In this document: positions 26,952 through 35,881 of the stretch, piece by piece
Layout: each line of letters begins with the position of its first letter
Numbering within the stretch: position 1 is the first letter of the stretch
From: Rhizobiales bacterium SYSU XM002
GTDB taxonomy: Bacteria; Pseudomonadota; Alphaproteobacteria; Rhizobiales; Beijerinckiaceae
NCBI GenBank assembly: GCA_009846685.1
Contig: VWVY01000001.1
Location: forward strand, 186,001-250,000
Reading direction: 5' to 3'
Length of the DNA: 64,000 bases
Notes under the pieces: model-generated
What the model saw: only the letters and a program-made list of their open reading frames with translations
Told to the model about the DNA's origin: nothing
The model's database searches: none
Position numbers and translations under genes: made by a program

Positions 26952-27956
26952 TTAGTTCGTCAGGCCGAGTTCGCGATAGACCGCGTCGACCGTCTCCTTG
27001 CCGATGCGCGAGGTCATTTCCTTGTGCACGGGCTTGAGGGCCTTCAACCAGGCCGCCTTATCGGCGTCGGTCATCTCGTAGACTTCGGTCTTGCCGCTCT
27101 TCTTGATCTCGGCGAGTGCCTCGTCATTCTCCTGCTTGGAGACCGAGTTGGCGTAGTCCGTCGCCTCGTCCATCGCCTTGTCGAGCTGGGTGCGGATGTC
27201 ACCCGGCAGGCCGTCCCAGAACTTCTTGTTCACGATCACCGCGTAGCCGATGTAGCCGTGGCGGGTGACGGTGGTGTTCTTCTGCACCTCGTGGAACTTC
27301 TGGGTGAACATGTTCGAAGGCGTGTTCTCCTGGCTGTCGATAACGCCGGTCTGGAGGCCCTGGTAGACTTCCGAGAACGCCATCACCTGCGGGATCGCGC
27401 CGAGCGCCTTGATCTGCGCCTCGAGCACCTTCGAGGACTGGATGCGAACCTTGAGGCCGAGCATGTCATCGGGGCGCTTGATCGGCTTGTTTGCCGAGAA
27501 GATCTTGAAGCCGTTATCCCAGTAGGCGAGGCCGGTGATACCCTTCGATTCAAGCTTTTTGAACAGGTCCTTGCCGACCGGGCCCTTGGTGATCTTCGCG
27601 AGCGCGTTCCGGTCCGGGAAGATGAAGGGAAGATCGAACACCTCGAACTCGCGGGCGCCGAGCGGGCCGAACTTCGCAAGGCTGGGCGCGAGCATCTGCA
27701 CGGCGCCGAGCTGGAGGGCCTCCATCTCTTCCTTGTCCTTGTAGAGCTGCGAGTTCGGGTAGACTTCCACCTTCACCTTGCCGCCGGTATATTTCTCGGC
27801 CAGCTCCTTGAACTTGTCCGCGCCGAGACCCTTCGGCGTCTTCGGGGCGACCACATGGCTGAACTTGATGACGATCGGTTCCTGCGCGGCGGCAGCTCCC
27901 ATCCCGATCACGAGACCGGCGACGACGGCTGCAATTCTGCCATTGATAAGGCGCAT
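26952..27956 (-). CDS. dctP: TRAP transporter solute-binding protein (DctP)
   Basis: A 334-residue periplasmic receptor of the DctP family. A clear signal peptide (residues 1 to about 25, ending GAAAAQ) precedes 'IVIKFSHVVAPKTPKGLGADKF'. R171 in LGLKVRIQSS is the conserved arginine that binds the ligand carboxylate, and QENTPSN is the second typical block. ATG 27956 is chosen because AAGGAGGAAT lies directly upstream; a longer in-frame reading on this strand is rejected. First gene of dctPQM, with a two-component system divergent to it. Ligand is probably a C4-dicarboxylate or other organic acid. Confidence 0.94.
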   Translation of the reverse strand: MRLINGRIAAVVAGLVIGMGAAAAQEPIVIKFSHVVAPKTPKGLGADKFKELAEKYTGGKVKVEVYPNSQLYKDKEEMEALQLGAVQMLAPSLAKFGPLGAREFEVFDLPFIFPDRNALAKITKGPVGKDLFKKLESKGITGLAYWDNGFKIFSANKPIKRPDDMLGLKVRIQSSKVLEAQIKALGAIPQVMAFSEVYQGLQTGVIDSQENTPSNMFTQKFHEVQKNTTVTRHGYIGYAVIVNKKFWDGLPGDIRTQLDKAMDEATDYANSVSKQENDEALAEIKKSGKTEVYEMTDADKAAWLKALKPVHKEMTSRIGKETVDAVYRELGLTN

Positions 27957-28161
27957 TGGAATTCCTCCTTGAAACATTCTGCCTGCTGGCAATCGGTCTT
28001 GATGCGTCGGCCAATCCACCGTCGCACGCTCGCTGGTTAGGCGCTTCTTGCCAAGTCCGCTATTGTGGATTTCCGTAGATCGCCTTTTTGCCGCTTTGCG
28101 GTCACAGATCACGCAGCCGGCAACAAGGCGCTGGAAGAGCGCCGGCGGGAGGAAACAGGGC

Positions 28162-30213
28162 ATGGTGGCGTCGCCTGGCGGCCGCCGGAACGGCATCAGG
28201 ATCTCGGCGGCCAGACGGTCGGATGTTCCGGGAACCGCCGGCATGCGCCGCTTCGTCCGGGGGGATCGCCTTGGCCGCTGGCTGCTGGCGGCGATGCCGA
28301 TCCTCGCCATCGCGCTTCTCGCTGCGCTGATCTTCGTGCTGCTCTGGTACGTCGAGCGCGAGGAGAACGAGCGCGCGCACGCCTCGCTTCTGACGGATGC
28401 GCTGTGGGTTGAACAGACGCTGCGCTTTCAGCTCGGTACCGACGAGGACGCCCTCAAGCGCCTTTCGCTCGACAGCGGCCGCGCCTCCGTGACCGACGCG
28501 GCCCTGCTGGCCTCGGCCGGGCAGATGCTGGTGAACAATCCCGAGATCCTCGCCCTGTCTTGGTTCACGGCCGAAGGCAAGGTGCTGCTCTCGGTGCCGG
28601 ACAGTTCGCTGCTGCCGGAAGGGCCGATCCGGGCCGGGGTCGTCCGCCGCGGGCTTCAGGGCTCGATGCGGCCGATTTATGCGGGACCTCGCGCCATCGA
28701 CGGCGGCGCGCGCGTGATCGATATCGCCACGCCCGTCGCCGGCGGCGCGCGTGCGGGAACCGTGATCGTCGCGACCTTTGCAGCCGACGCGCTTCTCGCC
28801 CGCCATGTTCCCTGGTGGATTGCCGAGAAATACGACGTGCGCCTCGTCGATACCGACGGCGAGACGGTTGCGGTCAAATCGCGTACCCAGCGCGGCGACG
28901 TGACCAAGGCGCACGGGATCAGCTTCGATCCGCCGTTGCCGGGGCTCATTCTCCAGATCGCGCCTTACGACAAGCCGGGCGATACCACGAACCGGCTTCT
29001 GATCGCGGCGATCTTCGGGCTCGCTGCGCTGGCCGTCGCCTCGCTCGTGCTGGCGCACAGCCATGTCCGCAAGCGTCTCGACGCGGAAACCGCCCTGCGC
29101 GCCGAATCCGCCTTCCGCAAGGCGATGGAGGATTCGCTGACGGTGGGTATGCGGGCGCGCGATCTCGAAGGGCGGATCATCTACGTTAACTCCGCCTTCT
29201 GCCGGATGCTGGGGCTCGAACGCGAAGACCTGATCGGACGCGGCCCGCCGATGCCTTACTGGGATCCGAGCGACCTCGAGCGCACGGTGACCATGCACAA
29301 CCGCGTTCTGGCCGGCGACCCCCCGAACGAAGGCTTCGAGCTGCGTTTCGCCCGTGCCGATGGCTCGCTGTTCGACGTGCTGATCTACGAGGCGCCGCTG
29401 ATCGACGCGCAGGGGCGGCACGCCGGCTGGATGGCTTCGGTGCTCGACATCACCGATCGCAAGCGTGCCGAGGAACTCGCCAAAGCGCAGGACGCCTCGC
29501 TCCAGCGCACCGCCCGGCTCGTGACGATGGGCGAGATGGCCTCGACCCTCGCGCATGAACTCAACCAGCCGCTCGCCGCCATCGCGAGTTATGCGGCCGG
29601 TTGCCTCAACCTCATCCGCGCCGAGCGGGCCGATCCGGCGGCGCTGACCGAGGCGTTGGAAAAGCTCGGCGTTCAGGCGAAGCGGGCAGGGCAGATCATC
29701 CGCCGTGTCCATGATTTCGTGCGCAAGAGCGACCCCAAGATCGTCGCGACCGATGCTGGCCAGCTCATTGCCGAAAGCGCTTCCTTCGCCGAGGCGGACC
29801 TGCGCAAGCACGGGGTGCGCCTCGAAACCGATCTCGCGGCTGGCCTGCCGCTGGTACTGGCCGACCCGATCCTGATGCAACAGGTGCTCCTCAACCTCAT
29901 TCGTAACGGCGTCGAGGCCATGGCCGCAACACCGGCGAAGGATCGCGTTCTGACCCTCCGCACGCGAGCCCGTGACAACGGCGTCGAGATCGCAGTCGAG
30001 GATCGCGGTGTCGGCCTGGCCCCCAACCTCGAGCAGCGTCTGTTCGAGCCATTTGTTACGACCAAGACCGACGGCATGGGCATGGGGCTCAACATTTGCC
30101 GGACGATCGTCGAGCTCCACAAGGGACGGCTGATGTTCGAAACGCGGGAGCGGGACGGTTTGCGCTTCCTCGTCGTGCTGCCGGCAGCCGAGGTGGTGGA
30201 GATCGCCTCATGA
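28162..30213 (+). CDS. dctS: Sensor histidine kinase, DctS-like
   Basis: A 683-residue membrane sensor kinase. It has TM1 (about 39-62), a roughly 215-residue periplasmic sensor region, TM2 (about 278-300), a PAS domain (about 317-432) ending DITDRKRAEE, a dimerisation/phosphoacceptor helix with H465 (LAHELNQPLAAIASY) and an HATPase domain with 'NLIRNGVEAM', 'DRGVGL' and GMGMGLNI. ATG 28162 is chosen because GGAGG lies nine bases upstream; ATG 28243 is an alternative. It is divergent to dctP and overlaps the FixJ-type regulator by ATGA, the same logic as Rhodobacter DctS/DctR controlling dctPQM. Confidence 0.88.
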   Translation: MVASPGGRRNGIRISAARRSDVPGTAGMRRFVRGDRLGRWLLAAMPILAIALLAALIFVLLWYVEREENERAHASLLTDALWVEQTLRFQLGTDEDALKRLSLDSGRASVTDAALLASAGQMLVNNPEILALSWFTAEGKVLLSVPDSSLLPEGPIRAGVVRRGLQGSMRPIYAGPRAIDGGARVIDIATPVAGGARAGTVIVATFAADALLARHVPWWIAEKYDVRLVDTDGETVAVKSRTQRGDVTKAHGISFDPPLPGLILQIAPYDKPGDTTNRLLIAAIFGLAALAVASLVLAHSHVRKRLDAETALRAESAFRKAMEDSLTVGMRARDLEGRIIYVNSAFCRMLGLEREDLIGRGPPMPYWDPSDLERTVTMHNRVLAGDPPNEGFELRFARADGSLFDVLIYEAPLIDAQGRHAGWMASVLDITDRKRAEELAKAQDASLQRTARLVTMGEMASTLAHELNQPLAAIASYAAGCLNLIRAERADPAALTEALEKLGVQAKRAGQIIRRVHDFVRKSDPKIVATDAGQLIAESASFAEADLRKHGVRLETDLAAGLPLVLADPILMQQVLLNLIRNGVEAMAATPAKDRVLTLRTRARDNGVEIAVEDRGVGLAPNLEQRLFEPFVTTKTDGMGMGLNICRTIVELHKGRLMFETRERDGLRFLVVLPAAEVVEIAS

Positions 30214-30830
30214 GCGAAATCCACGCGAGCGAGATTCTTGTCCACATCGTCGACGACGAGGAAGCGATCCGAGATTCGCTGGTCTGGCTCTTCGCTTCGC
30301 GTGGCATCAAGGCGACGAGCTATGCTTCGGGCGAGGATTTTCTCGTCGCGCACGCAGCGGGCCTGCGCGGCGTGATCATTCTCGATCTGCGCCTTGGCGG
30401 CATTTCCGGCATCGAGGTGCTCGATCGGCTCGTCGCGGCGGGCGCGGAACAGCCAGTCATCATGTTGTCCGGGCATGGTGATGTGCCGTTGGCAGTCGCT
30501 GCCCTCAAGCGCGGGGCGATGGATTTTCTCGAGAAACCGTTCAACGACAATCAGTTGGTCGACCGTATCGTGGAATTGCTTGCGATCGAGGAAACCCGCC
30601 AAGCCGCGCGCGAAACCCGCCTTGCGCTGAAGGACCGCCTGGCCACGCTTTCGGACCGCGAGCGCGAGGTGATGGATCTGATGATCCGCGGGCGCCTTAA
30701 CAAGCAGATCGCCGGTGATCTCGGCATCGCCATGCGCACCGTGGAGGTGCATCGGGCGCGCGTGCTCGAGAAAATGGGCGTGCGCAACGGTATCGAACTC
30801 GCGGCGCTGATGGCCCGCCCCGGCGAATAA
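30210..30830 (+). CDS. dctR: Response regulator, FixJ/DctR-type
   Basis: A 206-residue two-domain regulator. The receiver domain has acidic D15/D16, the phosphoacceptor D59 (IILDLRLGG), and the conserved Lys in LEKPF. The LuxR/FixJ-type helix-turn-helix is at about 145-205 (TLSDREREVMDLMIRG, 'IAMRTVEVHRARVLEKMGV'). It overlaps the kinase gene (ATGA at 30210) and should be phosphorylated by it. The likely target is the divergent dctPQM promoter. This class activates sigma-70-type promoters, unlike the NtrC-type DctD at 46786. Confidence 0.92.
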   Translation: MSEIHASEILVHIVDDEEAIRDSLVWLFASRGIKATSYASGEDFLVAHAAGLRGVIILDLRLGGISGIEVLDRLVAAGAEQPVIMLSGHGDVPLAVAALKRGAMDFLEKPFNDNQLVDRIVELLAIEETRQAARETRLALKDRLATLSDREREVMDLMIRGRLNKQIAGDLGIAMRTVEVHRARVLEKMGVRNGIELAALMARPGE

Positions 30831-30838
30831 CCTCCGAA

Positions 30839-30881
30839 GCATTTTCCGATCGAGCAGGTTCCGGTCGGTCCGAGAAGATGC
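30839..30881. repeat. Intergenic palindromic repeat, copy 2 (diverged)
   Basis: Begins GCATTTTC (30839-30846) and ends GAGAAGATGC (30872-30881), with a core GGTTCCGGTCGG comparable to the ACCGGTTCG core of the copy at 24691. The right arm has one mismatch to a perfect palindrome. It lies in the 66-base gap between two convergent genes, where it may act as a bidirectional hairpin terminator. Confidence 0.55.
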
Positions 30882-30896
30882 GCAGGGCTCTCCGAA

Positions 30897-32885
30897 CTAC
30901 GGCCTCTGGTAGGACTTCACATCCGAGATATCGCCGTTGGTAAAGGTGATGCGCATCGATGCGCCCGAGACATCCGGACCGACCCGCAGATAGGGGTTCA
31001 CGTCGCGCGGGATGGCGTAGGGATCGCGCTCGTCGCAGGGGGGTAGTCGGAGTTCTTGCAGGGGCTGCTCATTGCCGAGGCCGTATTCGACCTTCTTGAT
31101 CGCGCAGCGATAGCTGACGATATGGGTATAATAGAGGAACCCGGCGTTGTGATCCTTGCCGAATTGGAACCAGCTCGACGCCGTCTGGTTGAGGATCTGG
31201 CGCTGCATCGCTGTCAACGCGTCGCGCGGATCGAAGGTTTCGGTCGAGACCGCACTGCGGATGCCGTTGGCATCGAGATAGCGCAGCGAAACCTCAGTCG
31301 GCCCCTGCGTCGAGGGCATTTCGAAGCTCGGATTGGCCATCGGCTTGCCGGTGCGCTGGTCGAGCATGGCGAGCGTGCCAGTCGTCTTGAAGTCGGGCAT
31401 GTCACCGAATTTGTATTCGATCGCTGACGCCGCCTCGGGCAGCGAGATCGTTCCCATCCAACTCTGGTTCGAGCGCATGAAGGAAAGGCCGATGCGGTCG
31501 CGCCGCGTGGCGAAGAACTCGGAGGCTGCGCGTTCGCGCTTCTGCGCTCTGTCGATCCATTGCGCGAGCACGCTCTGGTCGAGGAAGAACGGGACAAGCT
31601 TGCCATCCTTCTCGGCGGCAAGAAAGCGCTTCAGGGACGCAAGTTCGAGGCGACGGTCGCTGATCGTCTGGCCGTTCTGCCGATCCTCGCCGAATTCCTG
31701 TGCAATCAGCGCGTGAACCGGCGCGAAATCCGGGTTGGCTTCTGCGAAGGCTTGCAGACGGCTCTGTTTTTCCGCGCCGTCGAACTGGAGAATCTGCACA
31801 AGCGCCGCTGCGCGGCCTTTTCCCTGCGCGAGATCGGCAAATACCTCGCGAGCGCCGGCCCGGCCATCCTGTGTACGGATCAGCGCGGCGAGCCGCATCA
31901 GCGGATCAACGTGATCGGTGCCGAGAGCAGCGAGCGCAAGGTAATCGCGTCGCGCTGCCGCGCTTTCGCCACGCTGCTCGAAGGAGCGGGCGTTGTGATA
32001 GAGTTCGGGTGCGGATTTCGCGTCCTTGACGATGCCGCCGCTTTTGGCGAGCTTCTCGAAAGCCTGTGCCGGTGTCAGATTTTCAGTGACGACCACGCTT
32101 TGCTGCTGCGGTGGCTTCTCCGGTTCCGTAACCTTCGGCGGCTCGACCGTTTTTGGTGCCTCCGCGAGTTTGGGTGGATCGGATTTCACAACAACGGGCG
32201 GCCTGGGTCCCTCCTGCCGCTGGAGCAGAACATAGCCCCCGGCTCCGGCGGCCAGCGCGATGGCGGCAGCGGCGATCCAGCCTGCGGAAATGCCGCGGGC
32301 CTCGACCGGCTGGGTGAGCGGCCGCGGCGGGGTTTGATGCGCGCTCTTCTCACGCGGGCCCATCTCGATCTGATACGCGTGGACGGGATGAGGGAGGTTC
32401 TTGACCTCGCGGTTGCCAAGGTCGCGGAAAGGTACCGAGACTTTGTTCATCACCGCTTCGTGGACATGGCGGGAAACGCAGATGCTGCCCGGTTCGGCAA
32501 GAGCCTGAAGCCGCGCGGCGATGTTGACACCATCGCCCAGCAGGTCGCCGTCACGTTCGACCACGTCGCCGATCGAGATACCGATGCGGAAATGCATCTG
32601 CCTGTCCGTTGGGAGCGCCATGTTGGCCGTGCGCAGCGATTCCTGGATGTCAATCGCGCAACGGGTGGCTTCGACGGCGCTGGAGAATTCGCACATCACG
32701 CCGTCGCCGGCAGTGTTGAAGATGCGGCCGCCCGCGCGCTTGACGAAATCGTCGAACACCTTCCGGTAGGTCTCGAGGCGGCGCAGCGCGCCTTCCTCGT
32801 CTTCCGAGATGAGGCGGGTATATTCGGCGACATCGGCCGCCATGATCGCCGTGATCTTCCGTTTCAAGACAGTATCGCTCCGCAT
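30897..32885 (-). CDS. Class III adenylate/guanylate cyclase with membrane anchor and unknown C-terminal region
   Basis: A 662-residue protein. The N-terminal cyclase domain (about 8-170) has the metal-binding Asp in AADVAEYTRL, the second in FNTAGDGV, and the transition-state pair in GVNIAARL. A single membrane helix (about 209-230) follows, then a Pro/Lys-rich linker, tetratricopeptide-like helices and a roughly 200-residue C-terminal part I cannot assign, probably periplasmic. ATG 32885 follows AAGGAAGGG and is preferred over 32936. It converges with dctR. This N-terminal cyclase plus TM plus extracytoplasmic C-terminal order occurs in rhizobial cyclases, but the tail seems distinctive. 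cAMP rather than cGMP is assumed. Confidence 0.85.
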   Translation of the reverse strand: MRSDTVLKRKITAIMAADVAEYTRLISEDEEGALRRLETYRKVFDDFVKRAGGRIFNTAGDGVMCEFSSAVEATRCAIDIQESLRTANMALPTDRQMHFRIGISIGDVVERDGDLLGDGVNIAARLQALAEPGSICVSRHVHEAVMNKVSVPFRDLGNREVKNLPHPVHAYQIEMGPREKSAHQTPPRPLTQPVEARGISAGWIAAAAIALAAGAGGYVLLQRQEGPRPPVVVKSDPPKLAEAPKTVEPPKVTEPEKPPQQQSVVVTENLTPAQAFEKLAKSGGIVKDAKSAPELYHNARSFEQRGESAAARRDYLALAALGTDHVDPLMRLAALIRTQDGRAGAREVFADLAQGKGRAAALVQILQFDGAEKQSRLQAFAEANPDFAPVHALIAQEFGEDRQNGQTISDRRLELASLKRFLAAEKDGKLVPFFLDQSVLAQWIDRAQKRERAASEFFATRRDRIGLSFMRSNQSWMGTISLPEAASAIEYKFGDMPDFKTTGTLAMLDQRTGKPMANPSFEMPSTQGPTEVSLRYLDANGIRSAVSTETFDPRDALTAMQRQILNQTASSWFQFGKDHNAGFLYYTHIVSYRCAIKKVEYGLGNEQPLQELRLPPCDERDPYAIPRDVNPYLRVGPDVSGASMRITFTNGDISDVKSYQRP

Positions 32886-33241
32886 CGTGCCCTTCCTTGC
32901 CGGTCCGGTTAAGCGGTCAAGGGGATGCTCGCACATTCACGCGGCAAGCCCAATCCGTTTGTGCGCCACAGCACAATCCGGCCTTGTCCCCATGTGGAGA
33001 ACCGCCTTCATATCCCGCCTAGCGCGTTGTTCCAGCGCTGAAATAGTCCAGTTCTGAACAATGCCGGGAAAGGGGAGACAACGACCGGCGAGATGGACTG
33101 TTGACCAGTCTGGATTTTCACGTCTAGGCTGGTGTCTTCGCGTGGCAGTTTTCCGGCGCCAAGGGGGCGACGGAGGAAAACCATCCTATTGGATGAGCCA
33201 GAAACAGAAAAATTGGATCGAAAATCGGGAGATTTCGAAAA
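32886..33241. other. Intergenic region with candidate promoter for ABC importer 2
   Basis: This 356-base gap lies between the divergent cyclase and binding-protein genes, with no credible coding sequence. A possible sigma-70-type promoter is TTGACC (33101-33106), 18 bases, TAGGCT (33125-33130). A dyad GACTG-TTGAC-CAGTC (33096-33110) overlaps its -35, as an operator would. A poor sigma-54-like string at 33143-33158 is considered too weak. The ribosome-binding region (GGGAGATTTCG) precedes 33242. Confidence 0.4.
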
Positions 33242-34828
33242 ATGTCCATCCGGCGTCACCTGCTTGCGGCTTTTGCGGCCGTTGCTCTGTCGAGTGTTTC
33301 GGCCCATGCCGTGACGCTGCGCTATGCCAACCAGGGCGATCTCAAGTCGCTTGACCCCTATACGCTCAACGAGACGACCGCCAATGCGCACCTCGGCCAT
33401 GTCTATGACGGGCTGACCACGCGCGGGAAGGATCTCAAGGTCGGGCCGGGTCTCGCCGAGCGCTGGGAAATCCTCGATGGCGCCAAGAAATGGCGCTTCC
33501 ATCTGCGCAAGAACGTCAAGTTCCACAACGGCGAAGCCTTTACCGCCGACGACGTGATCTTCTCGGCGGACCGCGTGCGCGCGGCGGGGTCGAACTTCCA
33601 GACCCGCGTGCCGAAGGACGCCAAGTTCACCAAGGTCGACGATTATACGGTCGAGGTCGAGCTCTCCTCGCCGAACCCGATCATGATCGCTCAGTGGGAT
33701 ACCTGGTACATCATTTCCAAGAAGTGGGCAGAAGCCAACGGGTCGGCCGCGCCGACGCCAGCTTCCGCGACGACGCCGAGCCACATCTCGCTCAACGCCA
33801 ACGGCACCGGCCCCTTCAAGATCGAGAGCCATCAGCCGGGTGTGAAGACCGTCTTCAAGGCTAACCCCGCCTGGTGGGACAAGAAGGAACACAATCTCGA
33901 CGAGATCATCTTCACGCCGATTCCCAATGCCGCCACGCGCGTCGCGGCGTTGCTCTCGGGCGAGGTGGACGTGATCGAGCCGGTGCCCGTGCAGGACATG
34001 GCGCGCGTCAACGCGTCCGACAAGGCGCAGGTGCTCGCTGGTCCTGAATTGCGCACGATCTTCCTCGGCTATGACCAGAGCCGCGACGAGTTGCTCGAAT
34101 CGAACGTCAAGGGCAAGAACCCCTTCAAGGATGTCCGTGTCCGGCAGGCCTTCAACATGGCGGTCGACAAGGAGACCATCAAGACGCGCGTGATGCGCGG
34201 CCTTTCGACGCCGTCGGCGCTGATGATCGCGCCCGATCTCTTCGCCCACTCGGCCGACTTCACCAGCCCGAAGTTCGATCCGGAAGGCGCGAAGAAGTTG
34301 CTTGCGGATGCCGGCTATCCGAACGGCTTCGAAGTCGGCATGGATTGCCCGAACGATCGTTACGTCAACGATGCGCAGATCTGCCAGGCGGTTGTCGGCA
34401 TGCTCGCCCGCATCGGCGTGAAGGTGAACCTCAACGCCCAGCCCAAGGCGCAGTACTTCGCCAAGGTGCTGAAGCCGGGCGGCTACAAAACCTCGTTCTA
34501 CCTGCTCGGCTGGACGCCGGGCACGTTCGACAGCCACAATGTGCTGAACGATCTGCATGGCTGCCGTGCCGAAGGTTCGCCGCGCGGCGAATCCAACCTC
34601 GGCGGTTACTGCGACGCGAAGGTCGACGAGTTGACGGCCAAGATTCTCGTCGAGGCGGACGAAGCCAAGCGCAACGCGATGATCAAGGAAGCCTACACGA
34701 TCACGACCAAGGCATTTGCCTACGTTCCGCTGCATCAGCAGGCGCTCGCCTGGGGTGTCGCCAAGAACGTCAAGATCACCCAGCGTGCGGATAACTCTGT
34801 GCTGCTCTACTGGGCCGTGAAGAAATAA
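33242..34828 (+). CDS. ABC transporter substrate-binding protein, dipeptide/oligopeptide family (system 2)
   Basis: A 528-residue SBP_bac_5 protein. The signal peptide MSIRRHLLAAFAAVALSSVS ends at SAHA, for ordinary Sec export (unlike the Tat signal of system 1). The family block 'FHNGEAFTADDVIFSADRV' and the start 'LRYANQGDLKSLDPY' are clear. It heads a five-gene importer and is followed by a strong hairpin. The 'CPNDRYVNDAQICQAV' and 'LHGCRAEGSPRGESNLGGYC' segments contain Cys residues that could pair in the periplasm. A glutathione- or peptide-type ligand is possible, but not shown. Confidence 0.92.
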   Translation: MSIRRHLLAAFAAVALSSVSAHAVTLRYANQGDLKSLDPYTLNETTANAHLGHVYDGLTTRGKDLKVGPGLAERWEILDGAKKWRFHLRKNVKFHNGEAFTADDVIFSADRVRAAGSNFQTRVPKDAKFTKVDDYTVEVELSSPNPIMIAQWDTWYIISKKWAEANGSAAPTPASATTPSHISLNANGTGPFKIESHQPGVKTVFKANPAWWDKKEHNLDEIIFTPIPNAATRVAALLSGEVDVIEPVPVQDMARVNASDKAQVLAGPELRTIFLGYDQSRDELLESNVKGKNPFKDVRVRQAFNMAVDKETIKTRVMRGLSTPSALMIAPDLFAHSADFTSPKFDPEGAKKLLADAGYPNGFEVGMDCPNDRYVNDAQICQAVVGMLARIGVKVNLNAQPKAQYFAKVLKPGGYKTSFYLLGWTPGTFDSHNVLNDLHGCRAEGSPRGESNLGGYCDAKVDELTAKILVEADEAKRNAMIKEAYTITTKAFAYVPLHQQALAWGVAKNVKITQRADNSVLLYWAVKK

Positions 34829-34835
34829 GATCGTG

Positions 34836-34865
34836 ACGAGGGCGCGGCAAACTCCGCGCCCTCGT
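34836..34865 (+). terminator. Intercistronic stem-loop after binding-protein gene (system 2)
   Basis: A perfect 12-bp stem ACGAGGGCGCGG (34836-34847) with CCGCGCCCTCGT (34854-34865), loop of six bases, followed by TCCTTTCC. It begins seven bases after the stop codon. The pyrimidine tail is interrupted, pointing to partial termination or mRNA 3'-end stabilisation ahead of the permease genes. Confidence 0.65.
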
Positions 34866-34893
34866 TCCTTTCCGGCTCGAAACGAGAAACCCG

Positions 34894-35871
34894 ATGCTCG
34901 CCTTTATTATCCGGCGGATCGCGCAATCGCTGTTCGTCATGGTCGCGGTCGCGTTGATCGCGTTCCTGATGTTCCGCTTTGTCGGCGACCCCGTGAACCA
35001 GATGGTCGGCATCGATACGCCGCAGGAAGAGGTGGCGCGCCTGCGGGAATCGCTTGGCCTCAATGATCCCGCGATCGTGCAGTTCGGACGCTTCGTCTGG
35101 GACGTGCTCCATTTCAATTTCGGCGTCTCCTACCAGTTCCGTTTGCCGGTGACGCAACTTCTCGCCGAGCGGGCGCCGGCCACGCTGGAGCTCGCGCTCA
35201 CCGCCGCGATCTTCGCGTTGATCGTCGGCGTCATCATGGGTGTCTATTGTGCGCTCAACCGCGATTCCTGGCTTGCGCGCGTATTTCAGGCTGTGAGCCT
35301 CGTCGGAGTTTCGCTTCCGACCTTCCTGATCGGCATTCTCCTCATCTATCTCTTCGCAGTGATTCTCGGCTGGCTGCCCTCCAACGGGCGTGGTCAAGTC
35401 GTGAAAATCGGTGAATGGTGGACCACCGGTTTCTTCACGGCGTCCGGCCTCAAGGCGCTGATTCTGCCAGCGATTACGCTCGGCCTCTTCCAGATGACGC
35501 TCATCATGCGCCTTGTGCGCGCCGAGATGATGGAAGTGATGCGGACCGATTACATCAAGTTCGCCAAGGCGCGGGGCTTGCGGACGCGTTCGATCCATTT
35601 CGGCCATGCGTTGAAGAATACGCTCATCCCGGTCATTACCATCGCGGGCTTGCAGCTCGGCTCGATCATCGCCTTCGCGATCATCACGGAAACTGTGTTC
35701 AACTGGCCGGGCATGGGCATCCTGTTCCTCAAGGCGGTGCAGAACGTCGATATCCCGATCATGGCGGCCTATCTGATGCTGATCGGCTTCCTGTTCGTCA
35801 TCATCAATCTGGCGGTGGATCTCGCCTATGGCCTCGTCGATCCGCGCCTGCGCGTCGCGATGCGGGCATAA
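34894..35871 (+). CDS. ABC transporter permease, DppB-type (system 2)
   Basis: A 325-residue DppB-family permease beginning MLAFIIRRIAQSLFVMVAVA. It has 'FRFVGDPVNQMVG' in the first periplasmic loop, about six helices, the EAA loop ('RTDYIKFAKARGLRTRSIHFGHALKN') and the end 'LAYGLVDPRLRVAMRA'. It lies between the hairpin at 34836 and the DppC-type gene ten bases on. Pairs with the next product as the channel of importer 2. Confidence 0.92.
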   Translation: MLAFIIRRIAQSLFVMVAVALIAFLMFRFVGDPVNQMVGIDTPQEEVARLRESLGLNDPAIVQFGRFVWDVLHFNFGVSYQFRLPVTQLLAERAPATLELALTAAIFALIVGVIMGVYCALNRDSWLARVFQAVSLVGVSLPTFLIGILLIYLFAVILGWLPSNGRGQVVKIGEWWTTGFFTASGLKALILPAITLGLFQMTLIMRLVRAEMMEVMRTDYIKFAKARGLRTRSIHFGHALKNTLIPVITIAGLQLGSIIAFAIITETVFNWPGMGILFLKAVQNVDIPIMAAYLMLIGFLFVIINLAVDLAYGLVDPRLRVAMRA

Positions 35872-35881
35872 GGAGCTTAAC

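Noticed and set aside
33143-33158. TGGCAG...CGGCG string with GG-N10-GC spacing before binding protein 2
   Set aside because: The -12 half (CGGC) is a poor match to TTGC and the -24 half lacks TGGCAC; a sigma-70-type reading nearby is at least as good.
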